Shown piece by piece: positions 38,179-46,612 of a DNA stretch of 64,000 nucleotides. Location: positions 1 through 64,000 of the forward strand of contig DAISXR010000005.1 of the NCBI GenBank assembly GCA_036825755.1. The letters run 5' to 3'. Made by a program: the position numbers and the translations under genes. This stretch comes from JAJFTV01 sp036825755 (GTDB taxonomy: Bacteria > Chloroflexota > Anaerolineae > Anaerolineales > Anaerolineaceae). Within the stretch, counting starts at the first letter, position 1. Each line of letters starts with the position of its first letter. The notes below the pieces were generated by a model. That model had not been told where the DNA came from, searched no databases, and saw nothing but the letters and a program-made list of their open reading frames with translations.

Positions 38179-39522
38179 ATGTCAGCTTCATCCAATTTGA
38201 TCCGGAATATGGACGGCCATTTGCGCATGCTGCGCAGTTCACGCGCCGATTCCTGGCGGCTGGCTGATTTTTACAGCCGCATCTTCACAAAAACCGACGG
38301 AAGCCCCAGCGGTGAATTCTTCCCGTTTGTGGAAGACCTTCTGAACGGCAGGCATCCTACCTTTCACGAGGATGATTTTATCTATGTGGAAGATGAGGAA
38401 AGCGGAAAAATCGTTTCCGCGATGAATCTCATTTCTCAGGTATGGACGTACGGTGGAATTCCCATCCCATGCGGGCGGCCTGAGGACGTGGCAACCGATC
38501 CGGCTTACCGCAACCGCGGCCTGGTGCGGGCCATGTTTGAGCAGGTGCACAACTGGAGCAGCCAGCGCAGCGAATTGTTGCAGGGCATTACCGGCATTCC
38601 GTTTTACTACCGCCTGTATGGTTATGAAATGTGCGTGCAACTGGAAGGCGGTTGGCGCGGCACATCTGACAGTCTCCCGAAGGTGAAGCAGAGCCAGCAG
38701 GAAGCTTATCAGATCCGCCCGGTGATGCCGGAGGATATTCCCTTCCTGACAGATCTGTACCAAAAATCCTGTGAACGGCTGCTGATGGCTTGCCCGCGTC
38801 CGGCTGAAACGTGGCAGATGAATCTGTTTACACGATCCACCGACACTGAGGATTACGAGATCGCCAAAGTGATTGAAAGCCCGGCCCATGAACCGCTGGG
38901 GTTCTTCGTGCATCACAGCAGCCTTGGACCGGATTACATTGATGAGAATATGCTGGGCTGTTCATGGTACGCCCTCAAGAAGGGTGTATCCTATCTGGAT
39001 GTGACCCCTGTGGTATTGGATCATCTGCTGAAAACGGGTCAGAAATATGCATCTGATAAAGGGAAGACTTGTTCCGGCGTGGGCATGATCCTCGACAACG
39101 GTCATCCGGCGAACGAGATCCTGGGTGAATTTCTGCCCCGGAAGGTCAGAGACTATGCCTGGTATATGCGGGTGCCGGATCTGCCGGCGTTTCTGACCAA
39201 AGTCGCTCCGGTTCTGGAGCAGCGGCTGGAAGATTCATGCTGCAGCGGGCATACCGGTGATCTGGCGATCAGCTTTTATCAGAGCAAGCTGAACCTGAGC
39301 TTTTCGCGGGGCAAGTTGACCAAAGCAGAACAAAAGCCCTTCACCGGTGACGCGGATAGCCAGGCTTGTTTTCCGGGGCTGACGTTCTACCATCTGCTGT
39401 TTGGTTACCGGACGGTAAGTGAGATCAGAAATCTCTTCGCTGACTGCCTGGTGGATGCGGATGTAAAGCCGGTGTTGGATGCCCTGTTCCCGCGCTGCCC
39501 GTCCAATATATGGGCGCTTTAG
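38179..39522 (+). CDS. GNAT family N-acetyltransferase, Eis-like
   Basis: Protein of 447 residues. The acetyl-CoA loop is recognisable in CGRPEDVATDPAYRNRGLVR followed by AMFEQVHNW. GITGIPFYYRLYGYEM is the typical end of the first GNAT domain. A second GNAT-like part lies at about 175-310, and a sterol-carrier-like C-terminal part may follow. This resembles the Eis/enhanced-survival group, which acetylate amines or aminoglycosides, but the substrate is unknown. ATG 38179 follows AGGGTAGAAC. Confidence 0.75.
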   Translation: MSASSNLIRNMDGHLRMLRSSRADSWRLADFYSRIFTKTDGSPSGEFFPFVEDLLNGRHPTFHEDDFIYVEDEESGKIVSAMNLISQVWTYGGIPIPCGRPEDVATDPAYRNRGLVRAMFEQVHNWSSQRSELLQGITGIPFYYRLYGYEMCVQLEGGWRGTSDSLPKVKQSQQEAYQIRPVMPEDIPFLTDLYQKSCERLLMACPRPAETWQMNLFTRSTDTEDYEIAKVIESPAHEPLGFFVHHSSLGPDYIDENMLGCSWYALKKGVSYLDVTPVVLDHLLKTGQKYASDKGKTCSGVGMILDNGHPANEILGEFLPRKVRDYAWYMRVPDLPAFLTKVAPVLEQRLEDSCCSGHTGDLAISFYQSKLNLSFSRGKLTKAEQKPFTGDADSQACFPGLTFYHLLFGYRTVSEIRNLFADCLVDADVKPVLDALFPRCPSNIWAL

Positions 39523-39574
39523 GCGAACAAAGGAGTTGTTTGCAGAATCGATAAACAGACAATCAACTGGAAAA

Positions 39575-39596
39575 AATGACCGGGTCATTGTATACT
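39575..39596 (+). promoter_or_regulatory. Palindrome next to a -10 element upstream of dnaN
   Basis: AATGACC (39575-39581), G, GGTCATT (39583-39589) is a perfect palindrome with a one-base centre. TATACT (39591-39596) directly follows it, so a bound repressor would block the promoter. A second palindrome, ACGCCT-TG-AGGCGT, lies at 39606-39619. Confidence 0.45.
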
Positions 39597-39643
39597 CAAT
39601 AAAATACGCCTTGAGGCGTGAATGGCGATAAAATATATCTGAA

Positions 39644-39680
39644 TCGGGTATTTCCTGAACCTGACCCGGATCCGTTTTTT
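39644..39680 (+). promoter_or_regulatory. Possible leader hairpin/attenuator before dnaN
   Basis: TCGGGT (39644-39649) can pair with ACCCGG (39664-39669) with one G-T; CGGATCCG (39667-39674) follows and then six T. The stem is short, so a terminator or attenuator is only possible. Confidence 0.35.
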
Positions 39681-39718
39681 ACAGCAAGTTCATGATCACT
39701 ACATAATGCGAGGACGGA

Positions 39719-40846
39719 ATGAAGTTATCTATCAAACAGCAGCAATTAAGTTCCGGATTGAGTATCGTATCACGCGCCGTTTCCCCACGCAGCACTTTAC
39801 CGGTGCTGGGCAATGTGCTGCTGGCCAGTGATGATGGCCGTTTACGCCTTTCGGCGACCAATCTGGAACTGGGTATTACCGCCTGGATCGATGCATCTAT
39901 CGATGTGGAGGGAAGTACCACCGTTCCGGCCCGAACTTTTGCGGATTTGATCAGCACTTTACCCAGCGAAGGGGTTAGCCTGACGCTGGATGAGAAAAAG
40001 CAGATCCTGAACGTCAAGAGCGGTGGGTCTGTGACCGATATCAAGGTGATCGATGCGGATGAATTTCCGCCCATGCCCATCCCCGATCTTTCCGAGGGCA
40101 TCCAGATGAATGTGGGCGAGTTTAAAGAGATCATTCACCAGGTGGCTTTCAGCGCTTCCACCGACGATGCGCGGCCTGTGCTGCAGGGCGTGCTGATCAC
40201 GGTGGATGACAGCACCATCACACTGGCCGCTACCGACGGTTTTCGCATCTCGGTGCGTAAAGCGGCGCTTACTTCAGGCAGCCCGCGCACGCTGAAAGCG
40301 ATTGTACCGGCCCGCGCGTTGAATGAGCTGGCCCGCATCGCCACCGACAGCGCGCAAACCGTCACCATGATTATCCAACCGGAACGCGGGCAGGTGCTTT
40401 TCCATTTGAAGGACGCGGAACTGGTGTCACAGTTGATTGAGGGGAATTTCCCCGATTACAAGGTGATCATCCCGAAATCCTACAAGACCACAACAGTTCT
40501 GTCCACCTCGGCATTCCTGAAGGCCTGCAAGCAGACCGAGATCATCGCGCGTGACAGCAACAACGTGGTCCGCCTCAACATCCCCGGCGGCGGGGATCAG
40601 AACGCCCAGGTTGAGCTGACCGCTCAATCAGAAGAGACCGGCTCCGGCGTTTCACGTATTGAAGCGGCGGTGGAAGGGCAGGGCATGGTGATTGCCTTCA
40701 ATGTGGTCTATCTTCGCGAGGTGCTGGATGTGATTAAGAGCCCCAGTGTGGTGCTGGAGACCAATGCCAGCAACACCCCCGGCATGATCCGCCCGGTTGG
40801 AGATGAAGATTTCAAGCATGTGATTATGCCCATGCATTTAGGCTAA
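39719..40846 (+). CDS. dnaN: DNA polymerase III beta sliding clamp
   Basis: Ring-shaped clamp that tethers polymerase III. The 375 residues form the usual three repeats. N-terminal signatures are MKLSIKQQQLSSGLSIVSRA, then LPVLGNVLLASDDGRLRLSA. The middle domain has ARPVLQGVLITVDD and LAATDGFRISVRKA. The C-terminal domain has IEGNFPDYKVIIPKSY and the end HVIMPMHLG, close to the MPM(R/H)L terminus of clamps. ATG 39719 follows GCGAGGACGG. dnaA is not adjacent, and I see no cluster of DnaA boxes here, so this is not evidently the origin. Confidence 0.96.
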   Translation: MKLSIKQQQLSSGLSIVSRAVSPRSTLPVLGNVLLASDDGRLRLSATNLELGITAWIDASIDVEGSTTVPARTFADLISTLPSEGVSLTLDEKKQILNVKSGGSVTDIKVIDADEFPPMPIPDLSEGIQMNVGEFKEIIHQVAFSASTDDARPVLQGVLITVDDSTITLAATDGFRISVRKAALTSGSPRTLKAIVPARALNELARIATDSAQTVTMIIQPERGQVLFHLKDAELVSQLIEGNFPDYKVIIPKSYKTTTVLSTSAFLKACKQTEIIARDSNNVVRLNIPGGGDQNAQVELTAQSEETGSGVSRIEAAVEGQGMVIAFNVVYLREVLDVIKSPSVVLETNASNTPGMIRPVGDEDFKHVIMPMHLG

Positions 40847-40900
40847 AAGTAAAAATCGCCCACCCCTAACCACTCCCATCCGGGAGGGGAATTTCTTTTT

Positions 40901-40940
40901 ATTTGCACAAGTGTGCAGAGGACTGCACACTTGTGCAAAT
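40901..40940. repeat. Perfect 18-bp inverted repeat
   Basis: ATTTGCACAAGTGTGCAG (40901-40918) is followed by AGGA and its exact reverse complement (40923-40940). Each arm contains its own partial palindrome, GCACA-AG-TGTGC. There is no T-run after it on either strand, so it is not a standard terminator. Confidence 0.85.
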
Positions 40941-41052
40941 TTGCGGGGAAAAGACGTGGAGCTGACGTTTATATTGTAGACATTTGAACCGAATGCCAGT
41001 AAGCGAAAACCAGCCCACCTTTAATCCTTTCTCCGAGAAGCATTTGTGCCGT

Positions 41053-41214
41053 AGGGTGGGTGGAGGGGCACAAGCAATCAGCATGATGATGAGATCCGCC
41101 TGCCCCGAAACCCACCGTAACGGATCATTTGACAATCGGTGGGTTACGGGCGGATGAACGAATATGAATAATGTGTTCCTTACCGCCCTTCACCCACCCT
41201 GCCAAACGTAACCC
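41053..41214. repeat. Nested inverted-repeat element, possibly a decayed MITE
   Basis: Outer arms are AGGGTGGGTG (41053-41062) and CACCCACCCT (41191-41200). Inner arms are AACCCACCG (41109-41117) and CGGTGGGTT (41137-41145), with an alternative pairing of CCGTAAC (41115-41121) and GTTACGG (41143-41149). GGGTTACG (41141-41148) recurs inverted as CGTAACCC (41207-41214). No reading frame is evident. REP-like or MITE-like families rich in GGTGGGTT are common in bacteria. Confidence 0.55.
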
Positions 41215-41254
41215 GCAGCGATGGATTAATCGGTAAACGATGTATTCCTGGTGA

Positions 41255-41283
41255 ATGACCCCTCGGCGCAGAAATGGTATGAT
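41255..41283 (+). promoter_or_regulatory. Extended -10 promoter before the PEP-synthase-like gene
   Basis: ATGACC (41255-41260; four of six match TTGACA), 17 bases, then TATGAT (41278-41283) preceded by TGG, i.e. an extended -10. Transcription would start near 41290, just before a TTG at 41293, which favours ATG 41320 as the translation start. Confidence 0.55.
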
Positions 41284-41319
41284 TAACGCATCTTGGAAGA
41301 CCGACAATTTTGGAGGGAT

Positions 41320-43683
41320 ATGTACTCATCCGATGATGAAATGGGCAGCACCCCTGCACCGGCTCACAAAACCAGTGAGCGCCTGCTCAATATTTACCTC
41401 ACCCTGGGACAGTATCCCATTCTCAAATACCGCATCCGCGAGTTGATGCGTGAGGAACTGTTTGAAGAAGACATCATCGACCGGCAGGAGTTCGAACGAC
41501 GCGTTCAGGCCACAGCCGTCCAGTCGCAGATCAGCGAAGGGCTGCACAACCCCACCTTTGAAGAATCAGACGAGGTCTGGCAACGAAGACTGGATAATGT
41601 ACGCAACCAGCTCACCGATGTGATGTACAGTCTGCAGTTGCCGTACGAAAGCTTTGAGGCGCTCGTCACCCGCGCTTTGAATGAACGCGGTATCAAGGAA
41701 GCCGATCTGACGCTGTCACTCAACCCCGAGCTGGCCTCACGCGATCTGGTATTCCAGCAGGCCCGCATCATCGAAAACATGCCCGAAGATCGGCGCAAAT
41801 CCTGGGAACCACGGCTGGAAGAATCCAAGGTGGTCATCATCCGCTCGATGATCAGCGACCAGCTTCAGTATGTGAACATCGCCAAAGATTGGTTCTCGGT
41901 TTCCGACCTGGAGGAGATACGCCGCCGCAAGATTGGGGCGGGGCGTATTGGTGGCAAATCTGCCGGGATGATTCTGGCTTACACCATCCTGAAAAAAGCC
42001 ATGGAGGGCGAGGGTGTGTGCTGTCTGAGAATCCCCGAGTCGTACTATATTGGGGCCACCGAGTTTTATCCATTCATGAGCGCCAACAATCTCATGCACT
42101 GGATGGATCAAAAATACAAAACCGAAGACGAGATGCGGGCCGATTTTGTGAATCTGGCGAGAGAATTCGAAGCCGGGCATCTCACCCACGATATTTCTGA
42201 AAAATTGTCCTTCCTGTTGGAAAATGTGGGCAAAAAACCCTTGATCGTACGATCATCGAGCCTGCTGGAAGACAACTTCGGCACTGCTTTCGCCGGAAAA
42301 TACGACTCGTTTTACCTGCCCAACCAGGGCACCCCTGAAGAGAATCTGCGTGAGCTCACCCGGGCCATCGCGCGGGTATACGCCTCAGGCTTTAATCCCA
42401 ACGCGCTGCTATATCGCCGGCAAAAAGGGCTGCAGGATTATGACGAGCGTATGGCTATCCTGATCCAGGTGGTGGAAGGCGAGCGCATGGGGCGGTATTA
42501 TCTGCCACACGCCGCCGGAGTGGCCTTCAGCCGCAACACCTACCGCTGGACCCCGGAAATTCGCACCGAAGACGGGTTTGTCAGGTTGGTATGGGGATTG
42601 GGTACGCGCGCGGTCGACCGCGTGGGCAATGATTTTCCACGCCTGGTGGCGTTGAGTCACCCTATCCTGCGTCCATCAGCAGATCCGGGCGCTATCCGGC
42701 GTTATTCGCAGCAGTTTGTCGATTTGATCGATCTGCAGGAAAACAAATTCACCACGCTGCCGGTACAGGAAGTGATCAATAGCGATTACCCGCCTCTGCG
42801 ATACATCGCCCAGGTGGAGGAGGAAGACGGTTATTTTTCCACCATCCGCAGCAGCCTGATGGGTACCGATACCGATAAACTGGTTCTGACCTTCGACGAG
42901 CTGCTCAAGCGCACTTCGTTTGCCATGCATATGAAGAAGATCCTGCAGAAATTGGAGAACATCTACCAGAAACCGGTGGATGTGGAGTTTACGCTTGAAA
43001 TTAAAGGAAATCCTGCCCGGGAACCGGAGTTGACCATCACCGTGCTGCAATGCCGTCCGCAAAGTCAGCTTCTGGAAACCCAGAATATCAAAGCCCCGGT
43101 GAACTTGAATGAAAAGTACTATGCCTTTTCCACGCACTTTGTGGTGCCACAGGGCTATATCGAAAATGTGGAGTATGTCATCTTTGTGCCGCCGGAACGG
43201 TATTTTTCTCTGGCCACCACCGAACTGCGTTCCCGACTGGGCCGTGAGGTGGGCAGACTGAATTCCATCCTGAAAGGCCACGATTTTATCTGCGTTGGGC
43301 CGGGCCGCTGGGGCAGCTCCAACCCGGATCTGGGCGTGCCGGTGGACTACGGCGATATCTACAACTCGCATGCGCTGGTGGAACTGGCTGGAGAGGGCGT
43401 CGCTCCTGCGCTGGAGCCATCGCTGGGCACGCATTTCTTCCAGGATTTGATGGAATCTCAAATTTATCCGCTGGGCATTCTACTGGACCGGCCGGATACC
43501 ATTTTCAACCGCGACTTTTTCTACAAAACACCCGACCGGTTGGAAGAGTTCATGCAACTCAACACCAATCTGACCGGCTGCCTGCGGTTGATTCGTGTGA
43601 CCGATTATTTACCCAAACATCATCTGAGCATCGTCATGAACAGTGAATCTGTGCAGGCGGTAGGGTACTTTACAAAGGATTAA
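41320..43683 (+). CDS. PEP synthase/PPDK N-terminal-domain protein, atypical
   Basis: Protein of 787 residues from ATG 41320 (GGAGGG just upstream); a TTG at 41293 would add nine. The first 190 residues are helical and unfamiliar. A PPDK_N ATP-grasp part follows: RKIGAGRIGGKSAGMILAYT and PLIVRSSSLLEDNFGTAFAG, then KYDSFYLPNQG. In true PEP synthase or PPDK a phosphohistidine domain and a PEP-binding barrel come next; neither is seen. Instead there is a C-terminal part of about 200 residues with ICVGPGRWGSSNPDLGVPVD and a final LTGCLRLIRVTDYLPKHHLS. It may bind ATP or act as a kinase-like regulator; the function is unknown. YdcF-like and sortase genes follow closely. Confidence 0.75.
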   Translation: MYSSDDEMGSTPAPAHKTSERLLNIYLTLGQYPILKYRIRELMREELFEEDIIDRQEFERRVQATAVQSQISEGLHNPTFEESDEVWQRRLDNVRNQLTDVMYSLQLPYESFEALVTRALNERGIKEADLTLSLNPELASRDLVFQQARIIENMPEDRRKSWEPRLEESKVVIIRSMISDQLQYVNIAKDWFSVSDLEEIRRRKIGAGRIGGKSAGMILAYTILKKAMEGEGVCCLRIPESYYIGATEFYPFMSANNLMHWMDQKYKTEDEMRADFVNLAREFEAGHLTHDISEKLSFLLENVGKKPLIVRSSSLLEDNFGTAFAGKYDSFYLPNQGTPEENLRELTRAIARVYASGFNPNALLYRRQKGLQDYDERMAILIQVVEGERMGRYYLPHAAGVAFSRNTYRWTPEIRTEDGFVRLVWGLGTRAVDRVGNDFPRLVALSHPILRPSADPGAIRRYSQQFVDLIDLQENKFTTLPVQEVINSDYPPLRYIAQVEEEDGYFSTIRSSLMGTDTDKLVLTFDELLKRTSFAMHMKKILQKLENIYQKPVDVEFTLEIKGNPAREPELTITVLQCRPQSQLLETQNIKAPVNLNEKYYAFSTHFVVPQGYIENVEYVIFVPPERYFSLATTELRSRLGREVGRLNSILKGHDFICVGPGRWGSSNPDLGVPVDYGDIYNSHALVELAGEGVAPALEPSLGTHFFQDLMESQIYPLGILLDRPDTIFNRDFFYKTPDRLEEFMQLNTNLTGCLRLIRVTDYLPKHHLSIVMNSESVQAVGYFTKD

Positions 43684-43691
43684 TCCCGCAC

Positions 43692-44486
43692 ATGTTTGTG
43701 TTTCTATCAAAGCTACTACCCATTTTGATCTATCCACTGGCGTTGAGCTGTTTTATTTTGATCCTGGCGTTGATTTTACGGAGCCGCGAGCGCCTGCGCA
43801 ACACCCTGATCATTGGCGCGGTGATCCTTTTATGGCTGGCTGGAAACCGGTGGGTGGCGCTCTCGCTGGCGCGCTCACTGGAATGGCAGTACCTGCCCCA
43901 GACGAACCTGCCGCAGGCGGATGCGATTGTTTTGCTGGGCGGCAGTACCGAACCGGCTTTGTACCCGCGCCCGCAGGTGGAGGTAAACAGCGCGGCTGAT
44001 CGAGTGCTGTACGCCGCCACCTTGTATCATGAGGGGAAAGCCCCGGCCATTCTGTTGAGCGGCGGCAGCATCGACTGGCAGCCCGAATCCACGGGCTCGC
44101 CGGCGGAGCAAATGGCCGAGTTGATGGATATGCTGGGCGTACCAACGGATGCGTTGTGGCTGGATACAAAATCACTCAACACGTATGAAAATGCGGTATA
44201 CAGCGCAGAGATTTTGCGCGAAAAGGGGATCAACCGGGTGCTGTTGGTCACATCGGCCATGCATATGCCGCGTTCTGTGGCTTTGTTCAAGAAACAGGGT
44301 CTTGAGGTCATCCCCGCCCCGGCCGATTACACCGTCACCCAGGAAGGCTGGAACAACCTGTTCTCCGACTCGCCGGAGACAAATATCATCTCCTTTTTTC
44401 CCAATGCATCCAGTCTTTCACTCACAACAAACGTTTTGAAAGAATATATCGGGATGCTGATCTACCAGCTGAGAGGGTGGATGTAA
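43692..44486 (+). CDS. YdcF/ElyC-like protein (DUF218)
   Basis: A 264-residue membrane-anchored protein. Two N-terminal helices (about residues 8-30 and 37-55) precede a soluble domain with ADAIVLLGGSTEPA, LYHEGKAPAILLSGG, LDTKSLNTYENAVYSAEIL and LLVTSAMHMPRSVALFKKQG, the marks of the DUF218 family (YdcF, SanA, ElyC). ElyC affects envelope biogenesis and lipid-carrier use in E. coli; here it sits just before a sortase gene and 8 bases after the PEP-synthase-like gene. It likely works at the envelope. Confidence 0.88.
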   Translation: MFVFLSKLLPILIYPLALSCFILILALILRSRERLRNTLIIGAVILLWLAGNRWVALSLARSLEWQYLPQTNLPQADAIVLLGGSTEPALYPRPQVEVNSAADRVLYAATLYHEGKAPAILLSGGSIDWQPESTGSPAEQMAELMDMLGVPTDALWLDTKSLNTYENAVYSAEILREKGINRVLLVTSAMHMPRSVALFKKQGLEVIPAPADYTVTQEGWNNLFSDSPETNIISFFPNASSLSLTTNVLKEYIGMLIYQLRGWM

Positions 44487-44488
44487 GC

Positions 44489-45409
44489 ATGGCAAACAGG
44501 CGCACAGCCGGTCAAAGGCGTTCGGTAGATAGCATGAGCACCGAAGAACTGCGCCAGGCGCTGATCCAGCGCCAGCGTGAAGACCGGCAGGCCCGTTTGC
44601 AGGCCTATCAACGTACCGGGCGGGTGGTGGCGGTTGAACCCCCGCCGGTTCAATCCAGTCTGGATGGATTGCGCAGCCAGCGGGTGGATGATGAAAGCCA
44701 GCGTCTGGCTGATACAAAACACCGCTCGCGTGTATGGCTGAACCGCCTGCTGCTGCTGGTGGAATTGGCGGCGGTGGTGGGACTGGTGCTGCTTGTGTTC
44801 AACGGCGCGGCCCTGCTGCGCAACCTGAACCGTGAAGTGAGCCAGTCACTGGCGCAGCCCAGCCTGACACCCACAGCCCTGATCATGGCGGTTGTGCTTC
44901 CCTCGGGTCACACACCGCCCAACTCCACTGAGGGTGCTCAACCCAATGACGCGGAAATCCCAGCCCAGTTACAGCCGATTGTGGAATCGCTGGAAGCCCA
45001 GCCCACGCCCACATCCGGGCCGGAACAGGCTGTGCGTATTCAGATCCCGGCGATTGAGGTGGACGCCCCGGTGGTACAGGGCGATGGCTGGGAACAGTTG
45101 AAAAAAGGTGTAGGGCAGCATCCCGGCAGCGCCGATCCCGGTACGGATGGGAATATGGTGCTGTCAGCCCACAATGATGTGTACGGCGAGATTTTCCGTC
45201 ACCTGGATAAACTCGAACCGGGCGATGAGGTGATTGTTTTCACCGGCCAACAAGCCTACACCTACATCGTCCAGCAAACCTCATTTGTAGAACCAACCGA
45301 TGTGGAAGTTTTGTCTTCCACCGGTGAAGCGATGATCACGCTCATATCCTGCTACCCGTATATGGTGGATAACCAGCGTATCGTGGTGAGGGCATCACTG
45401 ACAGACTGA
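44489..45409 (+). CDS. Sortase
   Basis: Transpeptidase that cleaves LPxTG-like signals. The protein has 306 residues from ATG 44489; a GTG at 44477 overlaps the previous stop. The first 80 residues are charged and cytoplasmic (Arg/Gln-rich, TEELRQALIQRQREDRQARL), followed by one helix (about 85-110) and a linker. The catalytic domain begins VRIQIPAIEVDAPVV. His is in MVLSAHNDVYGEIFRHLDKL, Cys in ITLISCYPY and Arg in NQRIVVRASL, as in class D/E sortases. A candidate substrate with an LPDTG signal is encoded at 55577. The long cytoplasmic tail is unusual. Confidence 0.9.
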   Translation: MANRRTAGQRRSVDSMSTEELRQALIQRQREDRQARLQAYQRTGRVVAVEPPPVQSSLDGLRSQRVDDESQRLADTKHRSRVWLNRLLLLVELAAVVGLVLLVFNGAALLRNLNREVSQSLAQPSLTPTALIMAVVLPSGHTPPNSTEGAQPNDAEIPAQLQPIVESLEAQPTPTSGPEQAVRIQIPAIEVDAPVVQGDGWEQLKKGVGQHPGSADPGTDGNMVLSAHNDVYGEIFRHLDKLEPGDEVIVFTGQQAYTYIVQQTSFVEPTDVEVLSSTGEAMITLISCYPYMVDNQRIVVRASLTD

Positions 45410-45516
45410 TGCGGGGAGGCTAACCCGCAATTGGTGATTCTGGTTTATAATAAGGCGATTAATGCGCCAGGCAAACCGGTTGATTGTGGAATGCCGGGCA
45501 TCAGGAGAAGAATCGA

Positions 45517-45750
45517 ATGGCAAAAAAGCAATCCAAAAAATACACCCGCAATACATCAAGCGCCGTCCGGCCTGTTCAACCCGTCAGTGAAGCCACCCAG
45601 GAAGCCAAAGCCGCCCGCACCCCGCGCCGCGCAGTGGAAGACAGCGAATTCAAACCGGATTACACCGATATTATCCGCGATCTGAAGCGCATCGGTATTC
45701 TGGCTGGCAGTTTCTTTGTGGTGCTGCTGGTGCTTTCCTTCATCCTGTAA
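45517..45750 (+). CDS. Small single-helix membrane protein
   Basis: A 77-residue protein: a basic, Lys/Arg/Ala-rich N-terminus (MAKKQSKKYTRNTSS), an acidic stretch (VEDSEFKPDYTDIIRDLKR) and one C-terminal helix (GILAGSFFVVLLVLSFIL). It would have its N-terminus in the cytoplasm and act as a tail-anchored protein. AGGAG lies 10 bases before ATG 45517; a TATAAT lies at 45446-45451. A good terminator follows. The function is unknown; it lies next to the sortase gene. Confidence 0.7.
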   Translation: MAKKQSKKYTRNTSSAVRPVQPVSEATQEAKAARTPRRAVEDSEFKPDYTDIIRDLKRIGILAGSFFVVLLVLSFIL

Positions 45751-45770
45751 ACCGGATTCATTTGATTAAC

Positions 45771-45799
45771 AAGGCGAGGCAGCTGGCTCGCCTTTTTTT
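45771..45799 (+). terminator. Terminator after the small membrane protein
   Basis: AAGGCGAG (45771-45778) pairs with CTCGCCTT (45787-45794) across eight bases, followed by a run of T up to 45799. Confidence 0.9.
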
Positions 45800-45856
45800 G
45801 TTTCCCAAAATAAGCTTCTGCCTGCTGTATAATGCTGTCAGGAGAGCCGCCCTGAT

Positions 45857-46612
45857 ATGAATGATTCGCATTGGATCTATTTATCTCCCCATCTGGATGA
45901 CGCCGTGTACTCGTGCGGGGGCATGTTATGGGAGCAGGTTCAGCGCGGGGTTCAGGCCGAAGTGTGGACGATTTTCGCCGGTGATCCGCCATCCGGTCCC
46001 CTGACGCCATTTGCAAGATCGTTGCACGAACGCTGGCAGAGCGGTGATGAATCAGCGGCGGCTCGGCGGGCGGAAGACATGCAAGCCTGCCAGATCCTGG
46101 GGGCGGGCTGGCGTCACTTTGAGTATCCTGACTGCATCTACCGTTTTGACCACGCTGGAAGGCTGGTTATCGAGGGAGAAACGGATCTGTTTCGGGCCGG
46201 TTACGAGGGCGAGCCTGAACTGGTTGATCACCTTGTAAAGAGACTGGCCGATGAACTGCCGGCCAATGCCAGCCTGGTGATCCCCTTCGGGTACGGCAAC
46301 CATGTGGATCATCAACTGGTCAGACGCGCCGCAGAAAAACTGCCTGAAACCGGTTGGGCGGGTCAAAGATGGCTGTACGCCGATTATCCCTATGCGGCAT
46401 CCACAGCAGAAAACTTATCAGGCTGGCTGAACCAGCCAGGCGAAAAATATGACCTGCCGGTTTCAGCGGCAGGTCTTGAAAGCTGGCAGCAGGCTGCTGC
46501 GGCATACCGTTCGCAGATCAGCACGTTCTGGAAATCAACCGATGAGCTGCGGCAGAAAATCTCGGCATATCGAGATTCAGGAGCCGGCAGCCGATTGATC
46601 CGGTTAATTTAG
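45857..46612 (+). CDS. PIG-L family deacetylase
   Basis: Zinc-dependent LmbE/PIG-L deacetylase, 251 residues. The signature YLSPHLDDAVYSCGGML holds the His-Asp-Asp zinc site, and GNHVDHQLVRRAA supplies the second histidines. Members remove N-acetyl groups from GlcNAc conjugates; the substrate here is unknown (bacillithiol, mycothiol or glycan related enzymes share these motifs). It has a TATAAT at 45828 and GGAGAG before the ATG. Its stop overlaps that of the convergent gene. Confidence 0.9.
   Translation: MNDSHWIYLSPHLDDAVYSCGGMLWEQVQRGVQAEVWTIFAGDPPSGPLTPFARSLHERWQSGDESAAARRAEDMQACQILGAGWRHFEYPDCIYRFDHAGRLVIEGETDLFRAGYEGEPELVDHLVKRLADELPANASLVIPFGYGNHVDHQLVRRAAEKLPETGWAGQRWLYADYPYAASTAENLSGWLNQPGEKYDLPVSAAGLESWQQAAAAYRSQISTFWKSTDELRQKISAYRDSGAGSRLIRLI

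Larger units (their letters stand above)
40847..41254. other. Non-coding structured spacer
   Basis: About 470 bases lie between dnaN and the next start, without a convincing reading frame. The stretch begins with a weak terminator-like hairpin, CTCCC-ATCC-GGGAG, followed by a T-rich tail (around 40873-40900). It then holds a perfect 18-bp inverted repeat and a nested repeat element, both listed separately. Confidence 0.6.

Noticed and set aside
39523..39718. Replication origin at dnaN
   Set aside because: dnaA is absent and I see no cluster of TTATCCACA-like boxes.
40901..40940. Intrinsic terminator
   Set aside because: No T-run follows on either strand.
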